DNA from: Halioglobus sp.
GTDB lineage: Bacteria; Pseudomonadota; Gammaproteobacteria; Pseudomonadales; Halieaceae
NCBI GenBank assembly: GCA_020443345.1
Contig: JAGRIH010000026.1
Coordinates: 10,720-63,845, forward strand
Direction: 5' to 3'
Length of the DNA: 53,126 nucleotides
The position numbers and the translations under genes are program-made. Each line of letters begins with the position of its first letter. Positions within the stretch are counted from its first letter, which is position 1. The notes beneath the pieces were generated by a model. That model was not told the origin of the DNA, searched no databases, and was given only the letters and a program-made list of their open reading frames with translations. Below are positions 1 through 8,895 of this stretch, one piece after another.

Positions 1-515
1 AGGCACTTCTTGCTCTCGTGCACGAATTCAATGGGGTCTTCGATGGTGAGCACGTGTTCGTACTTGTTGTCGTTGATGTAGTCGAGCATGGCGGCCAGCG
101 TGGTCGATTTGCCTGAACCGGTGGGACCGGTGACCAGTACCAGCCCGCGCGGCATCATGGAGATATCGCGAAACACGTGTCCCATCGCCAGGTCTTCCAT
201 GGTCAACACCTTGGAGGGAATGGTACGGAAAACTCCCCCGGCGCCCCGGTTCTGGTTGAAAACATTGACGCGAAAGCGGGCTACTCCGGGCACCTCGAAG
301 GAAAAGTCGGTCTCCAGAAACTCCTCGTAGTCCTTGCGCTGCTTGTCATTCATGATGTCGTAGAGCAGTTCGTGCACCTGTTTGTGCTCCATCGGCGGCA
401 GGTTGATACGGCGGATATCGCCGTCCACACGAATCATCGGCGGCAATCCCGCCGACAAATGCAGGTCGGACGCTCCCTGCTTGGCGCTGAACGCCAGAAG
501 TTCCGTAATATCCAT
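1..515 (-). CDS. pilT: Twitching motility ATPase PilT (N-terminal part, cut by window edge)
   Basis: PilT is the hexameric cytoplasmic ATPase that retracts type IV pili. About 171 N-terminal residues are present and the rest lies beyond base 1. The protein begins MDITELLAFSAKQGASDLHL, the usual PilT start. It has the N-terminal PAS-like region, then a Walker A motif (GPTGSGKSTT, encoded near 90-125), and runs to the start of the Asp box (TIEDPIEF). The ATG at 513-515 is preceded by a good ribosome-binding site (GAGGGG). The gene diverges from yggS, and the 116 bp between them contain a small GGCAG/CTGCC hairpin at 566-581. Pairing of pilT with yggS-proC is common in gammaproteobacteria. Identification is secure; only completeness is unknown. 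Confidence 0.96.
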   Translation of the reverse strand, partial: MDITELLAFSAKQGASDLHLSAGLPPMIRVDGDIRRINLPPMEHKQVHELLYDIMNDKQRKDYEEFLETDFSFEVPGVARFRVNVFNQNRGAGGVFRTIPSKVLTMEDLAMGHVFRDISMMPRGLVLVTGPTGSGKSTTLAAMLDYINDNKYEHVLTIEDPIEFVHESKKC

Positions 516-631
516 AAATTTCCCCTCGACAGCCGGCTGCGACGACCGACTGGTCCCTGTGTTTCGGCAGCCCCGACTGCCGCGTCATATTATTCTGCCT
601 TTCATACCCCGAATCAGCTACCATTCGCGCC

Positions 632-1324
632 ATGAGCGAGCAACTGCTTTTCGAAAACATCGCAAAGCTACGTGAGAGAGTACGACTCAGCGCACAAAAA
701 AGCCAGCGCAGCACCAGCGACATTACCATACTGGCGGTGAGCAAAACCCGCCCTGCCGGCGACATCCGCGCGGCCTACCACTGCGGCCTGCAACAGTTTG
801 GCGAGAGCTACCTGCGCGAGGCACTGCCGAAAATCGCCGAGTTGCAGGACCTGCCGCTAGTCTGGCACTTCATCGGGCCGCTGCAGTCCAACAAGACCCG
901 GGCCATCGCGACCCACTTCGACTGGGTGCACAGCGTGGACCGCGCAAAAATTGCGCGGCGCCTGAGCGAACAGCGGCCCGCGCAGCTGCCCCCGCTGCAG
1001 GTCTGCCTGCAAGTCAACATTTCGGGTGAAACCAGCAAGTCCGGTGTGCCGCCCGGCGCATTGGCGGAACTGGCACGCGAGGTGATCGCCCTGCCGCATC
1101 TGCAGTTGCGCGGCCTGATGGCCATTCCCGCGCCCAGCACCGATACGCAGCAACAGCGGCGGGCTTTTGCCGGGCTGCGCAACGCCCTGCTGGACCTGCG
1201 AGCGCTGGTGCCCGGACTGGACACCCTCTCCATGGGCATGTCGCACGACCTGGAAGCCGCGATCGCTGAAGGCGCCACGCTGATCAGGGTCGGCTCCGCC
1301 ATTTTCGGTCGCCGCGACGGGTGA
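632..1324 (+). CDS. yggS: PLP homeostasis protein YggS/PLPBP
   Basis: This is a 230-residue member of the YggS/PROSC family, a single-domain alanine-racemase-like TIM barrel that binds pyridoxal phosphate and buffers the free PLP pool; no enzymatic activity is firmly assigned to the family. The PLP lysine is visible as Lys38 in AVSKTRP. Other family landmarks are the FGESY segment, WHFIGPLQSNK, and the phosphate-binding C-terminal region SMGMSHDLEAAIAEGATLIRVGSAIFG. Length is typical. It is the first gene of a plus-strand run (yggS-proC-yggT-metX-metW) and diverges from pilT. A TATTAT at 588-593 could be its -10 element, but I see no good -35 element. Confidence 0.96.
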   Translation: MSEQLLFENIAKLRERVRLSAQKSQRSTSDITILAVSKTRPAGDIRAAYHCGLQQFGESYLREALPKIAELQDLPLVWHFIGPLQSNKTRAIATHFDWVHSVDRAKIARRLSEQRPAQLPPLQVCLQVNISGETSKSGVPPGALAELAREVIALPHLQLRGLMAIPAPSTDTQQQRRAFAGLRNALLDLRALVPGLDTLSMGMSHDLEAAIAEGATLIRVGSAIFGRRDG

Positions 1325-1394
1325 TTTCGAGGTCTGGGGCCGTGTATAATGCGCGCTGGTTTTTTCCCGCACAGACAAGCCACCGGACGTTTAC

Positions 1395-2216
1395 TTGAGC
1401 ACACCTCGCATCGCTTTTGTCGGTGCCGGCAACATGGCCGGCAGTATAATCGGAGGGCTGCTCAAGAGCGGCCATCCCGCCGGGCATATCAGTGCCGCGG
1501 ACCCGCTGCCAGCCACCCGGGAGCATCTGCTTGAACAGGCCCCGGTGACGGTGTGCGCGGACAACGCAGAGGCGGTGGCCACGGCCGAGGTAATCATTCT
1601 GGCGGTCAAACCGCAGGTGATGGCCGCAGCCGTGGACAGTATCGCCGCAGCCGTTCGCGCCAACGGGGCGCTGGTTATTTCCATCGCGGCAGGCATCACT
1701 ATCGCCAGTATGCAGGCGCGGCTGGGGCCGCACGCCGCGGTTGTACGCTGCATGCCCAACACACCCGCGCTACTGGGTTTTGGGGCCAGTGGCCTGTATG
1801 GCAACGAGCGGGTGACCCGGGCGCAGCGCCGCACCGCCGACTCGATTCTCGGTGCCGTCGGCATCACCGCCTGGGTGGACAGCGAAGATGCGCTGGATGC
1901 GGTAACCGCTCTGTCGGGCAGCGGGCCGGCCTACTTCTTCCTGTTCATGGAGGCGATGATAGACGCCGGTGTCAGTATGGGCCTGGACCGGGATACGGCC
2001 GAGCGGCTGACGCTACAGACCGGGCTCGGCGCGGCGCATATGGCGCACGAAAGTGGCGAGGAACTGGCGCAGCTGCGCCGCCGGGTGACCAGTCCCGGGG
2101 GTACCACCGAACGCGCCATACAGCGTTTCGAAAAGGATCACCTGCCGCGCCTGGTCGGCAATGCCATGCGTGCCGCCGCCGAGCGGGCCGCCCAGATGGC
2201 CCGCGAGATGGGCTGA
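1395..2216 (+). CDS. proC: Pyrroline-5-carboxylate reductase
   Basis: ProC catalyses the last step of proline synthesis, NAD(P)H-dependent reduction of pyrroline-5-carboxylate. The 273-residue protein has an N-terminal Rossmann motif (VGAGNMAGSI, residues 9-18), the central RCMPNTPA segment, and the C-terminal dimerisation region with ALSGSGPAYFF and the GGTTERAI-type signature. The start appears to be TTG at 1395, because the conserved N-terminus begins there (STPRIAFVGAGNM) and no ATG is available. This suggests modest translation. A TATAAT lies at 1345-1350 in the 70 bp gap after yggS without a convincing -35 element. Proximity to yggS and yggT is conserved in the family. Confidence 0.96.
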   Translation: MSTPRIAFVGAGNMAGSIIGGLLKSGHPAGHISAADPLPATREHLLEQAPVTVCADNAEAVATAEVIILAVKPQVMAAAVDSIAAAVRANGALVISIAAGITIASMQARLGPHAAVVRCMPNTPALLGFGASGLYGNERVTRAQRRTADSILGAVGITAWVDSEDALDAVTALSGSGPAYFFLFMEAMIDAGVSMGLDRDTAERLTLQTGLGAAHMAHESGEELAQLRRRVTSPGGTTERAIQRFEKDHLPRLVGNAMRAAAERAAQMAREMG

Positions 2217-2247
2217 TAGCCGCGACCATGAAGGAGAACAGGAAGAC

Positions 2248-2835
2248 ATGGGTGCCCTGAACGAGATTTTCGGCTATCTGCTGCAGACCCTGCTGAGCCT
2301 GTATCTGCTGGCCATGCTGTTGCGCTTTCTGCTGCAGTTGGTGCGCGCCGATTTCTACAACCCGATCAGCCAGTTTTTGGTGAGGATCACCAACCCCCTG
2401 GTGCTGCCGGTGCGCCGCGCGGTGCCCGGCGTGGCAGGTCTGGATATCTCCTCCCTGCTGCTGGCCCTGCTGTTGCAACTGGCCGGCATCGCCGCCCTGC
2501 TGCTGCTCAACAACCTGGGCCTGCCCAACATCGGGCTGCTGCTGGCCTGGTCGGCTCTGGGTGTCGTCGGACTGCTGGTCAACATCTACTTTTTCGCCCT
2601 GCTGGCCATGATTATCCTGAGTTGGGTCGCGCCCGGCAGCCGCCACCCCGCCGTGTTCCTGCTGTACCAGCTCACCGAGCCGGTGATGGCGCCATTTCGC
2701 AGGGCCCTGCCGCCCATGGGCGGCATCGACTTCTCTCCGATCCTGGTGTTCATTCTGATCAATGTCATCCAGATCGCCCTGCGCCATATGGCGGCGGGAA
2801 TCGGCCTGCATCCGGCGCTGGTCATCGGGCTTTGA
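2248..2835 (+). CDS. yggT: YggT family membrane protein
   Basis: This is a 195-residue integral membrane protein with two YGGT repeats, each a pair of hydrophobic helices separated by a short polar loop (roughly residues 1-95 and 100-195). The family is linked by distant homologues to osmotic tolerance and membrane or cell-division organisation, but its biochemical role is not established. The start is the ATG at 2248, giving [15 protein letters not shown]. An upstream in-frame extension would be very Pro/Arg-rich and overlap proC, so it was rejected. Purine-rich AGGAAG lies just before the start. It sits 31 bp after proC and 10 bp before metX. The usual yggU partner is not next to it but at 37460-37741. 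Confidence 0.93.
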   Translation: MGALNEIFGYLLQTLLSLYLLAMLLRFLLQLVRADFYNPISQFLVRITNPLVLPVRRAVPGVAGLDISSLLLALLLQLAGIAALLLLNNLGLPNIGLLLAWSALGVVGLLVNIYFFALLAMIILSWVAPGSRHPAVFLLYQLTEPVMAPFRRALPPMGGIDFSPILVFILINVIQIALRHMAAGIGLHPALVIGL

Positions 2836-2845
2836 GGCAGCGCGG

Positions 2846-3994
2846 GTGAGCACTGCTGCTGGCAGCCGGTCTGTCGGCCTGGTGAAGCCGCAGGTGGCGC
2901 ACTTTGACGAACCCCTGCTGCTGGCCTGCGGTCGCAGCTTGCCCGACTATGAACTGGTCTATGAGACCTACGGTGAGCTCAACCCCGAGCGCAGCAACGC
3001 GGTGCTGGTGTGCCACGCCCTCAGCGGCCATCATCACGCAGCGGGCTACCACACGGCACAGGACAAAAAACCCGGCTGGTGGGACGAGTGCATCGGCCCG
3101 GGCAAGCCGATCGATACCGACCGGTTTTTCGTGGTCAGCCTGAACAACATCGGCGGCTGCCACGGCTCCACCGGTCCCAGCTCCATCAACCCGGCAACCG
3201 GTCGGCCCTGGGGGCCGGATTTTCCCTCCCTGCGCGCGCGGGACTGGGTCAACAGCCAGGCGCGCCTGGCGGATCGCCTGGGTATCGGCTGCTGGGCCGC
3301 GGTGATTGGCGGCAGCCTCGGCGGCATGCAGGCCATGCGCTGGTCGCTGGAATACCCCGAACGGGTAAAGCACTGCATCGTGATCGCGGCGGCGATGAAG
3401 CTCAGCGCCCAGAATCTCGCATTTAACGAAGTGGCCAGGCAGGCTATCGTGTCAGACCCGGGCTTTGCCGGGGGCCACTATCTCGAGCGCGGTACCGTGC
3501 CCGCACAGGGGCTGGCGCTGGCGCGGATGGTCGGTCACATCACCTACTTGTCGGACGGCGCCATGGCCAGCAAGTTCGGTCGCGACCTGCGCCGCGGCAC
3601 CCTCGAGCAGGGCGACGACGGCAACGTGGAATTCCAGGTGCAGAGTTACCTGCGCTACCAGGGCAGCCAATTTTCCGGCAACTTCGACGCCAATACCTAT
3701 ATCCTGATGACCCGTGCCCTGGACTACTTCGACCTGGCCAGGGAGTACGACAACGACCCGGTGGCCGCCTTTACGCACGCCCGGTGCAACTTCCTGGTCG
3801 TCTCGTTTTCCACGGACTGGCGCTTTTCGCCACAGCGCTCCCGCGAAATCGTCGACGCCTTGATTGCCGCAGACCGTCCCGTCACCTACGCCGAGATCGA
3901 GGCGGACGAGGGACACGATGCCTTCCTGCTGCCGATACCGCGCTATCTGGATGTGTTCCGGGCATATATGCTGCGCGTCGGGGCGGATGTCTGA
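2846..3994 (+). CDS. metX: Homoserine O-acyltransferase MetX
   Basis: MetX activates homoserine by O-acylation as the first committed step of methionine synthesis. It is a 382-residue alpha/beta-hydrolase. The nucleophile is Ser157 in [10 protein letters not shown], and the rest of the triad is visible as Asp324 (FSTDWRF) and His357 (DEGHDAF). [14 protein letters not shown] and [10 protein letters not shown] match the family. The start is GTG at 2846, with GAGG nine bases upstream. Longer in-frame starts would run into yggT. The gene is followed by metW with a one-base stop/start overlap (TGATG), the typical metXW pair. Whether the donor is acetyl-CoA or succinyl-CoA cannot be read reliably here; several MetX-MetW pairs in Pseudomonas-like bacteria use succinyl-CoA. 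Confidence 0.95.
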   Translation: MSTAAGSRSVGLVKPQVAHFDEPLLLACGRSLPDYELVYETYGELNPERSNAVLVCHALSGHHHAAGYHTAQDKKPGWWDECIGPGKPIDTDRFFVVSLNNIGGCHGSTGPSSINPATGRPWGPDFPSLRARDWVNSQARLADRLGIGCWAAVIGGSLGGMQAMRWSLEYPERVKHCIVIAAAMKLSAQNLAFNEVARQAIVSDPGFAGGHYLERGTVPAQGLALARMVGHITYLSDGAMASKFGRDLRRGTLEQGDDGNVEFQVQSYLRYQGSQFSGNFDANTYILMTRALDYFDLAREYDNDPVAAFTHARCNFLVVSFSTDWRFSPQRSREIVDALIAADRPVTYAEIEADEGHDAFLLPIPRYLDVFRAYMLRVGADV

Positions 3995-4584
3995 TGCGCC
4001 AGGACCTCACCCATATCCTGCGCTGGGTCGAGCCCGGCTCACGGGTGCTGGACCTGGGCTGCGGCGACGGTGAGTTCCTGGCGTCTTTGCGCGAGCGCAG
4101 GCAGGTGCGCGGCACCGGCCTGGAGATCGATGCGGACAATATCACCGCGGCCATCGCGCGCGGACTGGATATCGTGGAACAGGACATGGATCGCGGCCTG
4201 GCCAATTTCCCCGACCAGAGTTTCGATACCGTGGTGATGGCGCACGCGCTGCAGGCGGTACACTACCCCGACCGCGTGCTGGATGAGATGCTGCGTATCG
4301 GACGGCAGTGCATCGTCACCTTTCCCAATTTCGGCCACTGGCGCTGCCGCCTCTACCTGGGCACCCGCGGCCGCATGCCGGTCTCCAAATTTATGCCTTA
4401 CAGCTGGTACGACACCCCCAATATCCACTTCTGTACCGTGCGGGACTTCGAGGCGCTGTGCCGCGAGAAGTCCATCCGCATACTGGCCAGGGATGTAGTC
4501 GGCAATACCGAGCGCCAGCCCCTGCTCGCCTCCACCTGGCCCAACCTGTTCGCCGCCACGGCGATCTATCACATCACCCGCTGA
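3994..4584 (+). CDS. metW: Methionine biosynthesis protein MetW
   Basis: MetW is a class I SAM-dependent methyltransferase-like protein that partners MetX in many proteobacteria. The 196-residue protein starts [28 protein letters not shown], which contains the glycine-rich SAM-binding motif (VLDLGCGDG, about residues 18-26). It continues with a mid-protein FDTVVMAHALQAV and a conserved C-terminal half (FPNFGHWRCRLYLGTRGRMPVSK). The start at 3994 overlaps the metX stop by one base, so the two are translationally coupled. Reports suggest MetW is needed for full MetX activity; that is family knowledge, not visible here. Confidence 0.95.
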   Translation: MRQDLTHILRWVEPGSRVLDLGCGDGEFLASLRERRQVRGTGLEIDADNITAAIARGLDIVEQDMDRGLANFPDQSFDTVVMAHALQAVHYPDRVLDEMLRIGRQCIVTFPNFGHWRCRLYLGTRGRMPVSKFMPYSWYDTPNIHFCTVRDFEALCREKSIRILARDVVGNTERQPLLASTWPNLFAATAIYHITR

Positions 4585-4598
4585 TGGGGAGACGACCG

Positions 4599-5039
4599 AT
4601 GAAAACCCTGCTCCTGCTGTTTGTGCTGCTAGGCGTGGCGAGTGCCGCCAGCGCGCAGCAATCAGAGATGTTCGGGCCCTTCGAGCTGCACTACAGCGTG
4701 GTTAACACCACCTTCCTGGAGCCGCAGGTCGCGGCCCGCTACGGCATCACCCGGGGCGAGAAACGCGCGATCCTGAACCTGGCGCTGCGCGAGCACCTGG
4801 AGGGAGGCCGGGATGGCGGCGATACAGCCCGCAGCATGGCGCTCGAGGGGCGCACCTGGGACCTGATTCAGAGCCAGGCGCTCGAATTCAGGGAAATTCG
4901 CGAGGGCAAGGCCATCTACTACATCGCCGAATTCAAGTTTATCGACGAGGAATGGCGCTTTTTCGAGGTGGACTTCCGACCACAGGGCGCGGATAAAACA
5001 TACACTTTCACCTTCCGCCATCAACTGTATATCGACTGA
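4599..5039 (+). CDS. DUF4426 periplasmic protein of unknown function
   Basis: This is a 146-residue protein with a clear signal peptide (MKTLLLLFVLLGVASAASA, cleavage likely before QQSEMFG), so it is probably periplasmic. The mature part resembles the DUF4426 family, whose genes usually follow metXW in gammaproteobacteria. Visible family-like segments are HYSVVNTTFLEPQVAARYGI and an ending in FKFIDEEWRFFEVDFRP. There are no obvious catalytic or metal-binding motifs. It lies 14 bp after metW with GGGGAG as ribosome-binding site, and its stop overlaps the start of rdgB (TGATG), so it is in the same transcription unit. No function is proposed. Confidence 0.85.
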   Translation: MKTLLLLFVLLGVASAASAQQSEMFGPFELHYSVVNTTFLEPQVAARYGITRGEKRAILNLALREHLEGGRDGGDTARSMALEGRTWDLIQSQALEFREIREGKAIYYIAEFKFIDEEWRFFEVDFRPQGADKTYTFTFRHQLYID

Positions 5040-5650
5040 TGGCGAGGGCATTGCGCGAGCGCACCGTGGTGCTCGCCAGCGGCAACCCCGGCAAGCTGGC
5101 CGAACTGGCCCAGACGCTCTCGCCGCTGGGCATCACCCTGCGAGCGCAGGCGGAATTTGGGCTCGGCGCAGTCGCCGAGGACGGCCTGAGTTTCGTCGAG
5201 AACGCCATCATCAAGGCGCGCGCGGCCGCCGCGGCCAGCGGCCTGCCCGCCATCGCCGACGACTCCGGGCTGGAAGTCGATTGTCTGCAGGGTGCACCCG
5301 GTATTCACTCCGCGCGCTACTCCGGCGGCGATGATGCCGCCAACAACGATAAACTGCTCACCGCGCTGGGCGCGGTGGCCCGGGAGCAGCGCAGCGCCCG
5401 CTACCAGTGCGTACTGGTCTATCTGCGCCACGCCCTGGACCCCACACCGCTGATTTGCCAGGGCAGCTGGGAGGGATACATCCTGCAAGAGGCGCGCGGC
5501 AGCAACGGCTTCGGCTACGACCCGCTGTTTTACGTGCCGCAGTACGCTTGCACGGCTGCCGAGCTGGAGCCGCAGGTCAAGAACCGGATCAGCCACCGCG
5601 CCAGCGCCAGTGCCCGCTTGCTGGAGGCCCTGCGCCGGCAGACCGGCTGA
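5039..5650 (+). CDS. rdgB: XTP/dITP pyrophosphatase (RdgB/HAM1)
   Basis: RdgB hydrolyses non-canonical purine triphosphates (dITP, XTP) to monophosphates and so keeps hypoxanthine and xanthine out of DNA and RNA. The 203-residue protein has the substrate-binding N-terminal motif SGNPGK (residues 14-19), the FVENAIIKARAAAAASGLPAIADDSGLEV stretch with the metal-binding DDSG, the GIHSARYSG loop, and the C-terminal GFGYDPLF and ISHRA elements. The length is normal. The start overlaps the previous stop by one base. The gene is followed by hemW after 24 bp, the order seen in Pseudomonas. Confidence 0.96.
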   Translation: MARALRERTVVLASGNPGKLAELAQTLSPLGITLRAQAEFGLGAVAEDGLSFVENAIIKARAAAAASGLPAIADDSGLEVDCLQGAPGIHSARYSGGDDAANNDKLLTALGAVAREQRSARYQCVLVYLRHALDPTPLICQGSWEGYILQEARGSNGFGYDPLFYVPQYACTAAELEPQVKNRISHRASASARLLEALRRQTG

Positions 5651-5674
5651 ACGCGAGAACGTGAACAGCCGCCG

Positions 5675-6814
5675 ATGCAACTGCCCCCCCTGACCCTGTA
5701 TATCCACCTGCCCTGGTGCGAGCGCAAGTGCCCCTACTGCGACTTCAACTCCCATGCGGCGGAGGCTTTTGCGGAAAACGCCTATGTGGATGCCCTGCTG
5801 CGGGACCTGCGCGGTGATCTGCCGCTGGTTCGCGAGCGCCGCGTGGAGAGCCTGTTTATCGGCGGCGGCACCCCGAGCCTGTTTTCAGCTGCCGCCATCG
5901 CGCGCTTACTGCGGGAAATCGGCGAGCTGCTGCCCCTGTCGCCCGACCTCGAGACCACCCTGGAGGCCAATCCCGGCAGCGCCGAAGCCGGCAAGTTCCT
6001 CGCTTTCCGGCAGGCCGGCATCAACCGCCTGTCGCTGGGGGTGCAGAGTTTCGACGAGCGCTGCCTGCAGGCCCTGGGCCGCGTGCACGACAGCGAGCAG
6101 GCGCACGCCGCGGTGGCGTGTGCCCGCGACGCCGGCTTCGCCAGTGTCAATATCGACCTGATGCACGGACTGCCGCGGCAGAGCACCCGCGGCGCGCTGC
6201 ACGACCTGCGCTGTGCCATCGACCACGCGCCGGCGCACCTGTCCTGGTACCAGTTGACCATCGAGCCCAACACCGCGTTCCACAAGCGCCCGCCGCTGCT
6301 GCCGGTAGAGGATGTGCTGGATGAAATCCAGACAGCGGGCGCGCAACTGCTGGAGCGCAGCGGCTATCGCCAGTACGAGGTATCGGCCTATTGCCGCGGT
6401 GGCTTCGCGTGCCGCCACAACCTCAACTACTGGCGTTTCGGGGACTACCTGGGCATTGGCGCGGGTGCCCACGGCAAGATCAGCTTCGGGGACGGCAGTA
6501 TCCGGCGCTACGCCAAAAAGCGCCAGCCGGAACACTACCTGGCGGCGCAGCCCGGGCAGTTCTGCGCCGCCAGCCGCACCCTGCACAGGCAGGACCTGAT
6601 CGCGGAGTTTATGCTCAACGCCCTGCGCCTGAACGAGGGCTTCTCCCCCACTCAGTTCAGCGCTCGCACCGGCTTGCCCGGTGCGAGCCTGGAGCCGCAG
6701 TTAACGACACTGTGTGCGCGGGAGCTGCTGCAACGAGATGCAAAGTGCATCCGCGCGACCGACCTGGGGCGGCGTTTCCTGAACGAGATCATCGCCGAGT
6801 TTTTCCCGGATTGA
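5675..6814 (+). CDS. hemW: Haem chaperone HemW (radical SAM, CPO-III-like)
   Basis: This is a 379-residue radical SAM protein once annotated as oxygen-independent coproporphyrinogen oxidase and now regarded as a haem chaperone. The 4Fe-4S cysteines are visible as Cys15, Cys19 and Cys22 in WCERKCPYCDFNSHA. They are followed by the SAM-binding GGGTPS loop, the LEANPGS motif, LSLGVQSF and the HemW-type C-terminal domain (LRLNEGFS). HemW-type proteins lack the extra N-terminal residues of true HemN, consistent with the cysteine motif beginning at residue 15. It is the last gene of the plus-strand run, converging on trmB, and there is no clear terminator in the 56 bp between them. Confidence 0.94.
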   Translation: MQLPPLTLYIHLPWCERKCPYCDFNSHAAEAFAENAYVDALLRDLRGDLPLVRERRVESLFIGGGTPSLFSAAAIARLLREIGELLPLSPDLETTLEANPGSAEAGKFLAFRQAGINRLSLGVQSFDERCLQALGRVHDSEQAHAAVACARDAGFASVNIDLMHGLPRQSTRGALHDLRCAIDHAPAHLSWYQLTIEPNTAFHKRPPLLPVEDVLDEIQTAGAQLLERSGYRQYEVSAYCRGGFACRHNLNYWRFGDYLGIGAGAHGKISFGDGSIRRYAKKRQPEHYLAAQPGQFCAASRTLHRQDLIAEFMLNALRLNEGFSPTQFSARTGLPGASLEPQLTTLCARELLQRDAKCIRATDLGRRFLNEIIAEFFPD

Positions 6815-6870
6815 AGCGTATGTCGAGTGCGGCAGTAGTCGGGGAGGGAGACCGGCGTGGGCAGCGGGGA

Positions 6871-7557
6871 TCAGTCGCGGCTGAACACCAGATCCCTGAC
6901 GCCGTGACCCAGGCGCTGGCCGCGCAGTTCAAATTTGGTCAGCGGCCGGTGAGCGGGGCGCGGGGAGAACTGCCCGGCTCCCGCGACATTCACCAGCCCG
7001 TCCACCGCACTGAGGACTGACAGCATCTGTGCGGCGTAGTCCTCCCAGTCCGTCGCCAGGTGCAGGTGCCCGCCGGGGCGCAGCCGGTCCGCGAGCTGCT
7101 GTGCGAAGGCCGGCTGAATCAGGCGGCGCTTGTGGTGGCGATTCTTGGGCCAGGGGTCGGGGAAAAAAATCTGCACCGTGTCCAGCGAGGCGCTCGGAAT
7201 GCAGTCGCGCAGCACTTCCACGGCGTCGTGGCAATAGACGCGGATGTTATCTACACCGTGCTGCGCCATGCTGTGCAGCAGTCGGCCCACGCCCGGTTGG
7301 TGTACCTCGACACCGACGAAGTTACTCGCCGGCGCCGCCTGTGCCATGGCCACCAGCGACTGCCCCATGCCGAAACCAATCTCCAGCACCCGCGGGCCGG
7401 CCCTGCCGAACGCCGCCTCGTAATCCAGCGGGCCAGCGCCGTATTCCAGTCCCCAGCGTTGCCAGTTCGCGTCGTAGGCGCGCTGCTGGCCGACCGTCAT
7501 CCGCCCCCTGCGCAGCACGAAACTGCGCAGGGGGCGGCGCTGGTCAGTATTCGTCAC
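6871..7557 (-). CDS. trmB: tRNA (guanine-N7-)-methyltransferase TrmB
   Basis: TrmB places N7-methylguanosine at position 46 of tRNAs using SAM. The 228-residue protein shows the SAM motif VLEIGFGMGQSLVAMA, the VGVEVHQPGVGRLL region (normally EVHxPGVG), and the catalytic and tRNA-binding stretch QIFFPDPWPKNRHHKRRLI, which is diagnostic. The N-terminal RSFVLRRGRMTVGQQRA also matches the family. It is encoded 24 bp downstream of the DUF423 gene and probably shares its transcript. The pair of hemW and trmB is frequent in this lineage, though here they converge. Confidence 0.96.
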   Translation of the reverse strand: MTNTDQRRPLRSFVLRRGRMTVGQQRAYDANWQRWGLEYGAGPLDYEAAFGRAGPRVLEIGFGMGQSLVAMAQAAPASNFVGVEVHQPGVGRLLHSMAQHGVDNIRVYCHDAVEVLRDCIPSASLDTVQIFFPDPWPKNRHHKRRLIQPAFAQQLADRLRPGGHLHLATDWEDYAAQMLSVLSAVDGLVNVAGAGQFSPRPAHRPLTKFELRGQRLGHGVRDLVFSRD

Positions 7558-7581
7558 GGGCAGAACGCGGTAGCGGCCAAT

Positions 7582-7959
7582 TCAGGCCAGCAGTTTCCAG
7601 GCTGTCGCCGCCAAACAGGCCCAGCCGCCGACAAAAGCCAGGCCGCCCAGCGGGGTGACAGCGCCCAGCCAGCGCATACCGGTGAAACTCAACAGGTAGA
7701 GGCTGCCGGAAAAAACCAGGATACCGATGAAAAACAACCAGCCGCTGCTTTTCAACAATACCGTTTGCGGCTGGCCCATGGCGATGACCCCTACTGCCAG
7801 CAGGGCGAGGCTGTGATAAAAATGGTACTGGACCGCAGTGGCATAGACCCCAAGGGCGTCGTCGTCCAGGCGGTTCTTCAGGGCATGGGCGCCAAAGGCA
7901 CCGAACACCACGGCCAGCATACCGCTGAAAGAGGCCAGGGTAATAAACAGTTTTGCCAT
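7582..7959 (-). CDS. DUF423 small membrane protein (YgdD-like)
   Basis: This is a 125-residue protein made almost wholly of four hydrophobic helices. It begins MAKLFITLASFSGMLAVVFGAFGAHALKNRL, the characteristic DUF423 N-terminus with the FGAFGAHALK motif. It also has YHFYHSLALLAVG and GSLYLLSFTGMRWLGAVTPLGGLAFVGGW, likewise family signatures. The function of the family is not known. It lies between rpoH (52 bp upstream) and trmB (24 bp downstream) on the same strand. The gap after rpoH contains a CCGGGG/CCCCGG inverted repeat without a U-tract, so read-through from rpoH is possible. Confidence 0.9.
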   Translation of the reverse strand: MAKLFITLASFSGMLAVVFGAFGAHALKNRLDDDALGVYATAVQYHFYHSLALLAVGVIAMGQPQTVLLKSSGWLFFIGILVFSGSLYLLSFTGMRWLGAVTPLGGLAFVGGWACLAATAWKLLA

Positions 7960-8011
7960 TTGAGAATGTCCTGTCCGGGGAGACGGGCAGCGCGCCCCCC
8001 GGGCCGGTAGA

Positions 8012-8866
8012 TCAGGCAGTGATAGAGGCGCGCAGCTTTTTCATGGCGTTCTGTTCCAGCTGGCGGATACGCTCGGCCGATACCTCATACTGTGCCGCCA
8101 GTTCGTGCAGGGTGGCTTTTTCCTCCGCCAGCCAGCGCTGCGCCAGGATGTCGCGGCTGCGCTCGTCCAGCGCTGCCAACCCGCGCCGCAACTGCTCTTC
8201 GCTGTTTTCCTGCCAGTTGCTGGACTCGACCGCCAGGGCCGGGTCGGCGCTGTGGTCTTCCAGGTAGTACTGCGGGGTCTGCCAGGCGGCATCGTCGTCG
8301 GCATCCAGGGGCAGATCGTAGGCCATGTCGCGGCTGCTCAGGCGCCCTTCCATGCGCTGCACCTCGGCGACACTCACACCCAGATCCTGGGCCACCGCCT
8401 CGGCTTCATCGGCACTGAGCCAGCTCAGGCTTTTTTTGGCGCCGCGCAGGTTGAAGAACAGTTTGCGCTGGGCCTTGGTCGTGGCGACCTTCACGATACG
8501 CCAGTTGCGCAGGATAAACTCGTGCATTTCAGCCTTGATCCAGTGCACGGCAAACGACACCAGGCGTACACCCTTCTCCGGATTGAAGCGCTTGACCGCC
8601 TTCATCAGCCCGACATTGCCCTCCTGGATCAGGTCCGCCTCGGCCAGTCCATAGCCCGCATAGCTGCGGGCAATGTGCACGACGAAGCGCAGGTGCGACA
8701 TCACCAGTTCACGGGCCGCCTGCAGGTTGTCGTTGTAGTACAGATCCTCCGCCAGTTCCCGCTCCCGCTCGACACTCAGTACCGGAATAGTACTCACCGC
8801 CTGTACATAGGCCGCGAGATTGGCGCCCGGAACCATCTGATCAATGGGCTGCAGCTGTTGACTCAT
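8012..8866 (-). CDS. rpoH: Heat-shock sigma factor RpoH (sigma-32)
   Basis: RpoH directs RNA polymerase to heat-shock promoters. The 284-residue protein has sigma region 2 (LVMSHLRFVVHIARSYAGYGLAEADLIQEGNVGLMKAVKRFNPEKGVRL), the RpoH box QRKLFFNLR between regions 2 and 3 that separates sigma-32 from sigma-70, and region 4 helix-turn-helix (TLHELAAQYEVSAERIRQLEQNAMKKLR). The ATG at 8866 is preceded by AGGGGGAA. A TTG seven codons upstream (8887) is possible but lacks support. The gene follows ftsY-ftsE-ftsX, as in Escherichia coli. The 147 bp leader between ftsX and rpoH holds a perfect CIRCE palindrome and a sigma-E-like promoter, described separately, so the gene probably has its own stress-controlled promoter. 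Confidence 0.97.
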   Translation of the reverse strand: MSQQLQPIDQMVPGANLAAYVQAVSTIPVLSVERERELAEDLYYNDNLQAARELVMSHLRFVVHIARSYAGYGLAEADLIQEGNVGLMKAVKRFNPEKGVRLVSFAVHWIKAEMHEFILRNWRIVKVATTKAQRKLFFNLRGAKKSLSWLSADEAEAVAQDLGVSVAEVQRMEGRLSSRDMAYDLPLDADDDAAWQTPQYYLEDHSADPALAVESSNWQENSEEQLRRGLAALDERSRDILAQRWLAEEKATLHELAAQYEVSAERIRQLEQNAMKKLRASITA

Positions 8867-8895
8867 GCGAAATTCCCCCTCTGACAATCGCGCTA

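Noticed and set aside
7975-8002. CCGGGG/CCCCGG inverted repeat after rpoH as a terminator
   Set aside because: There is no T-run on the minus strand, and the stem could arise from GC-rich composition.
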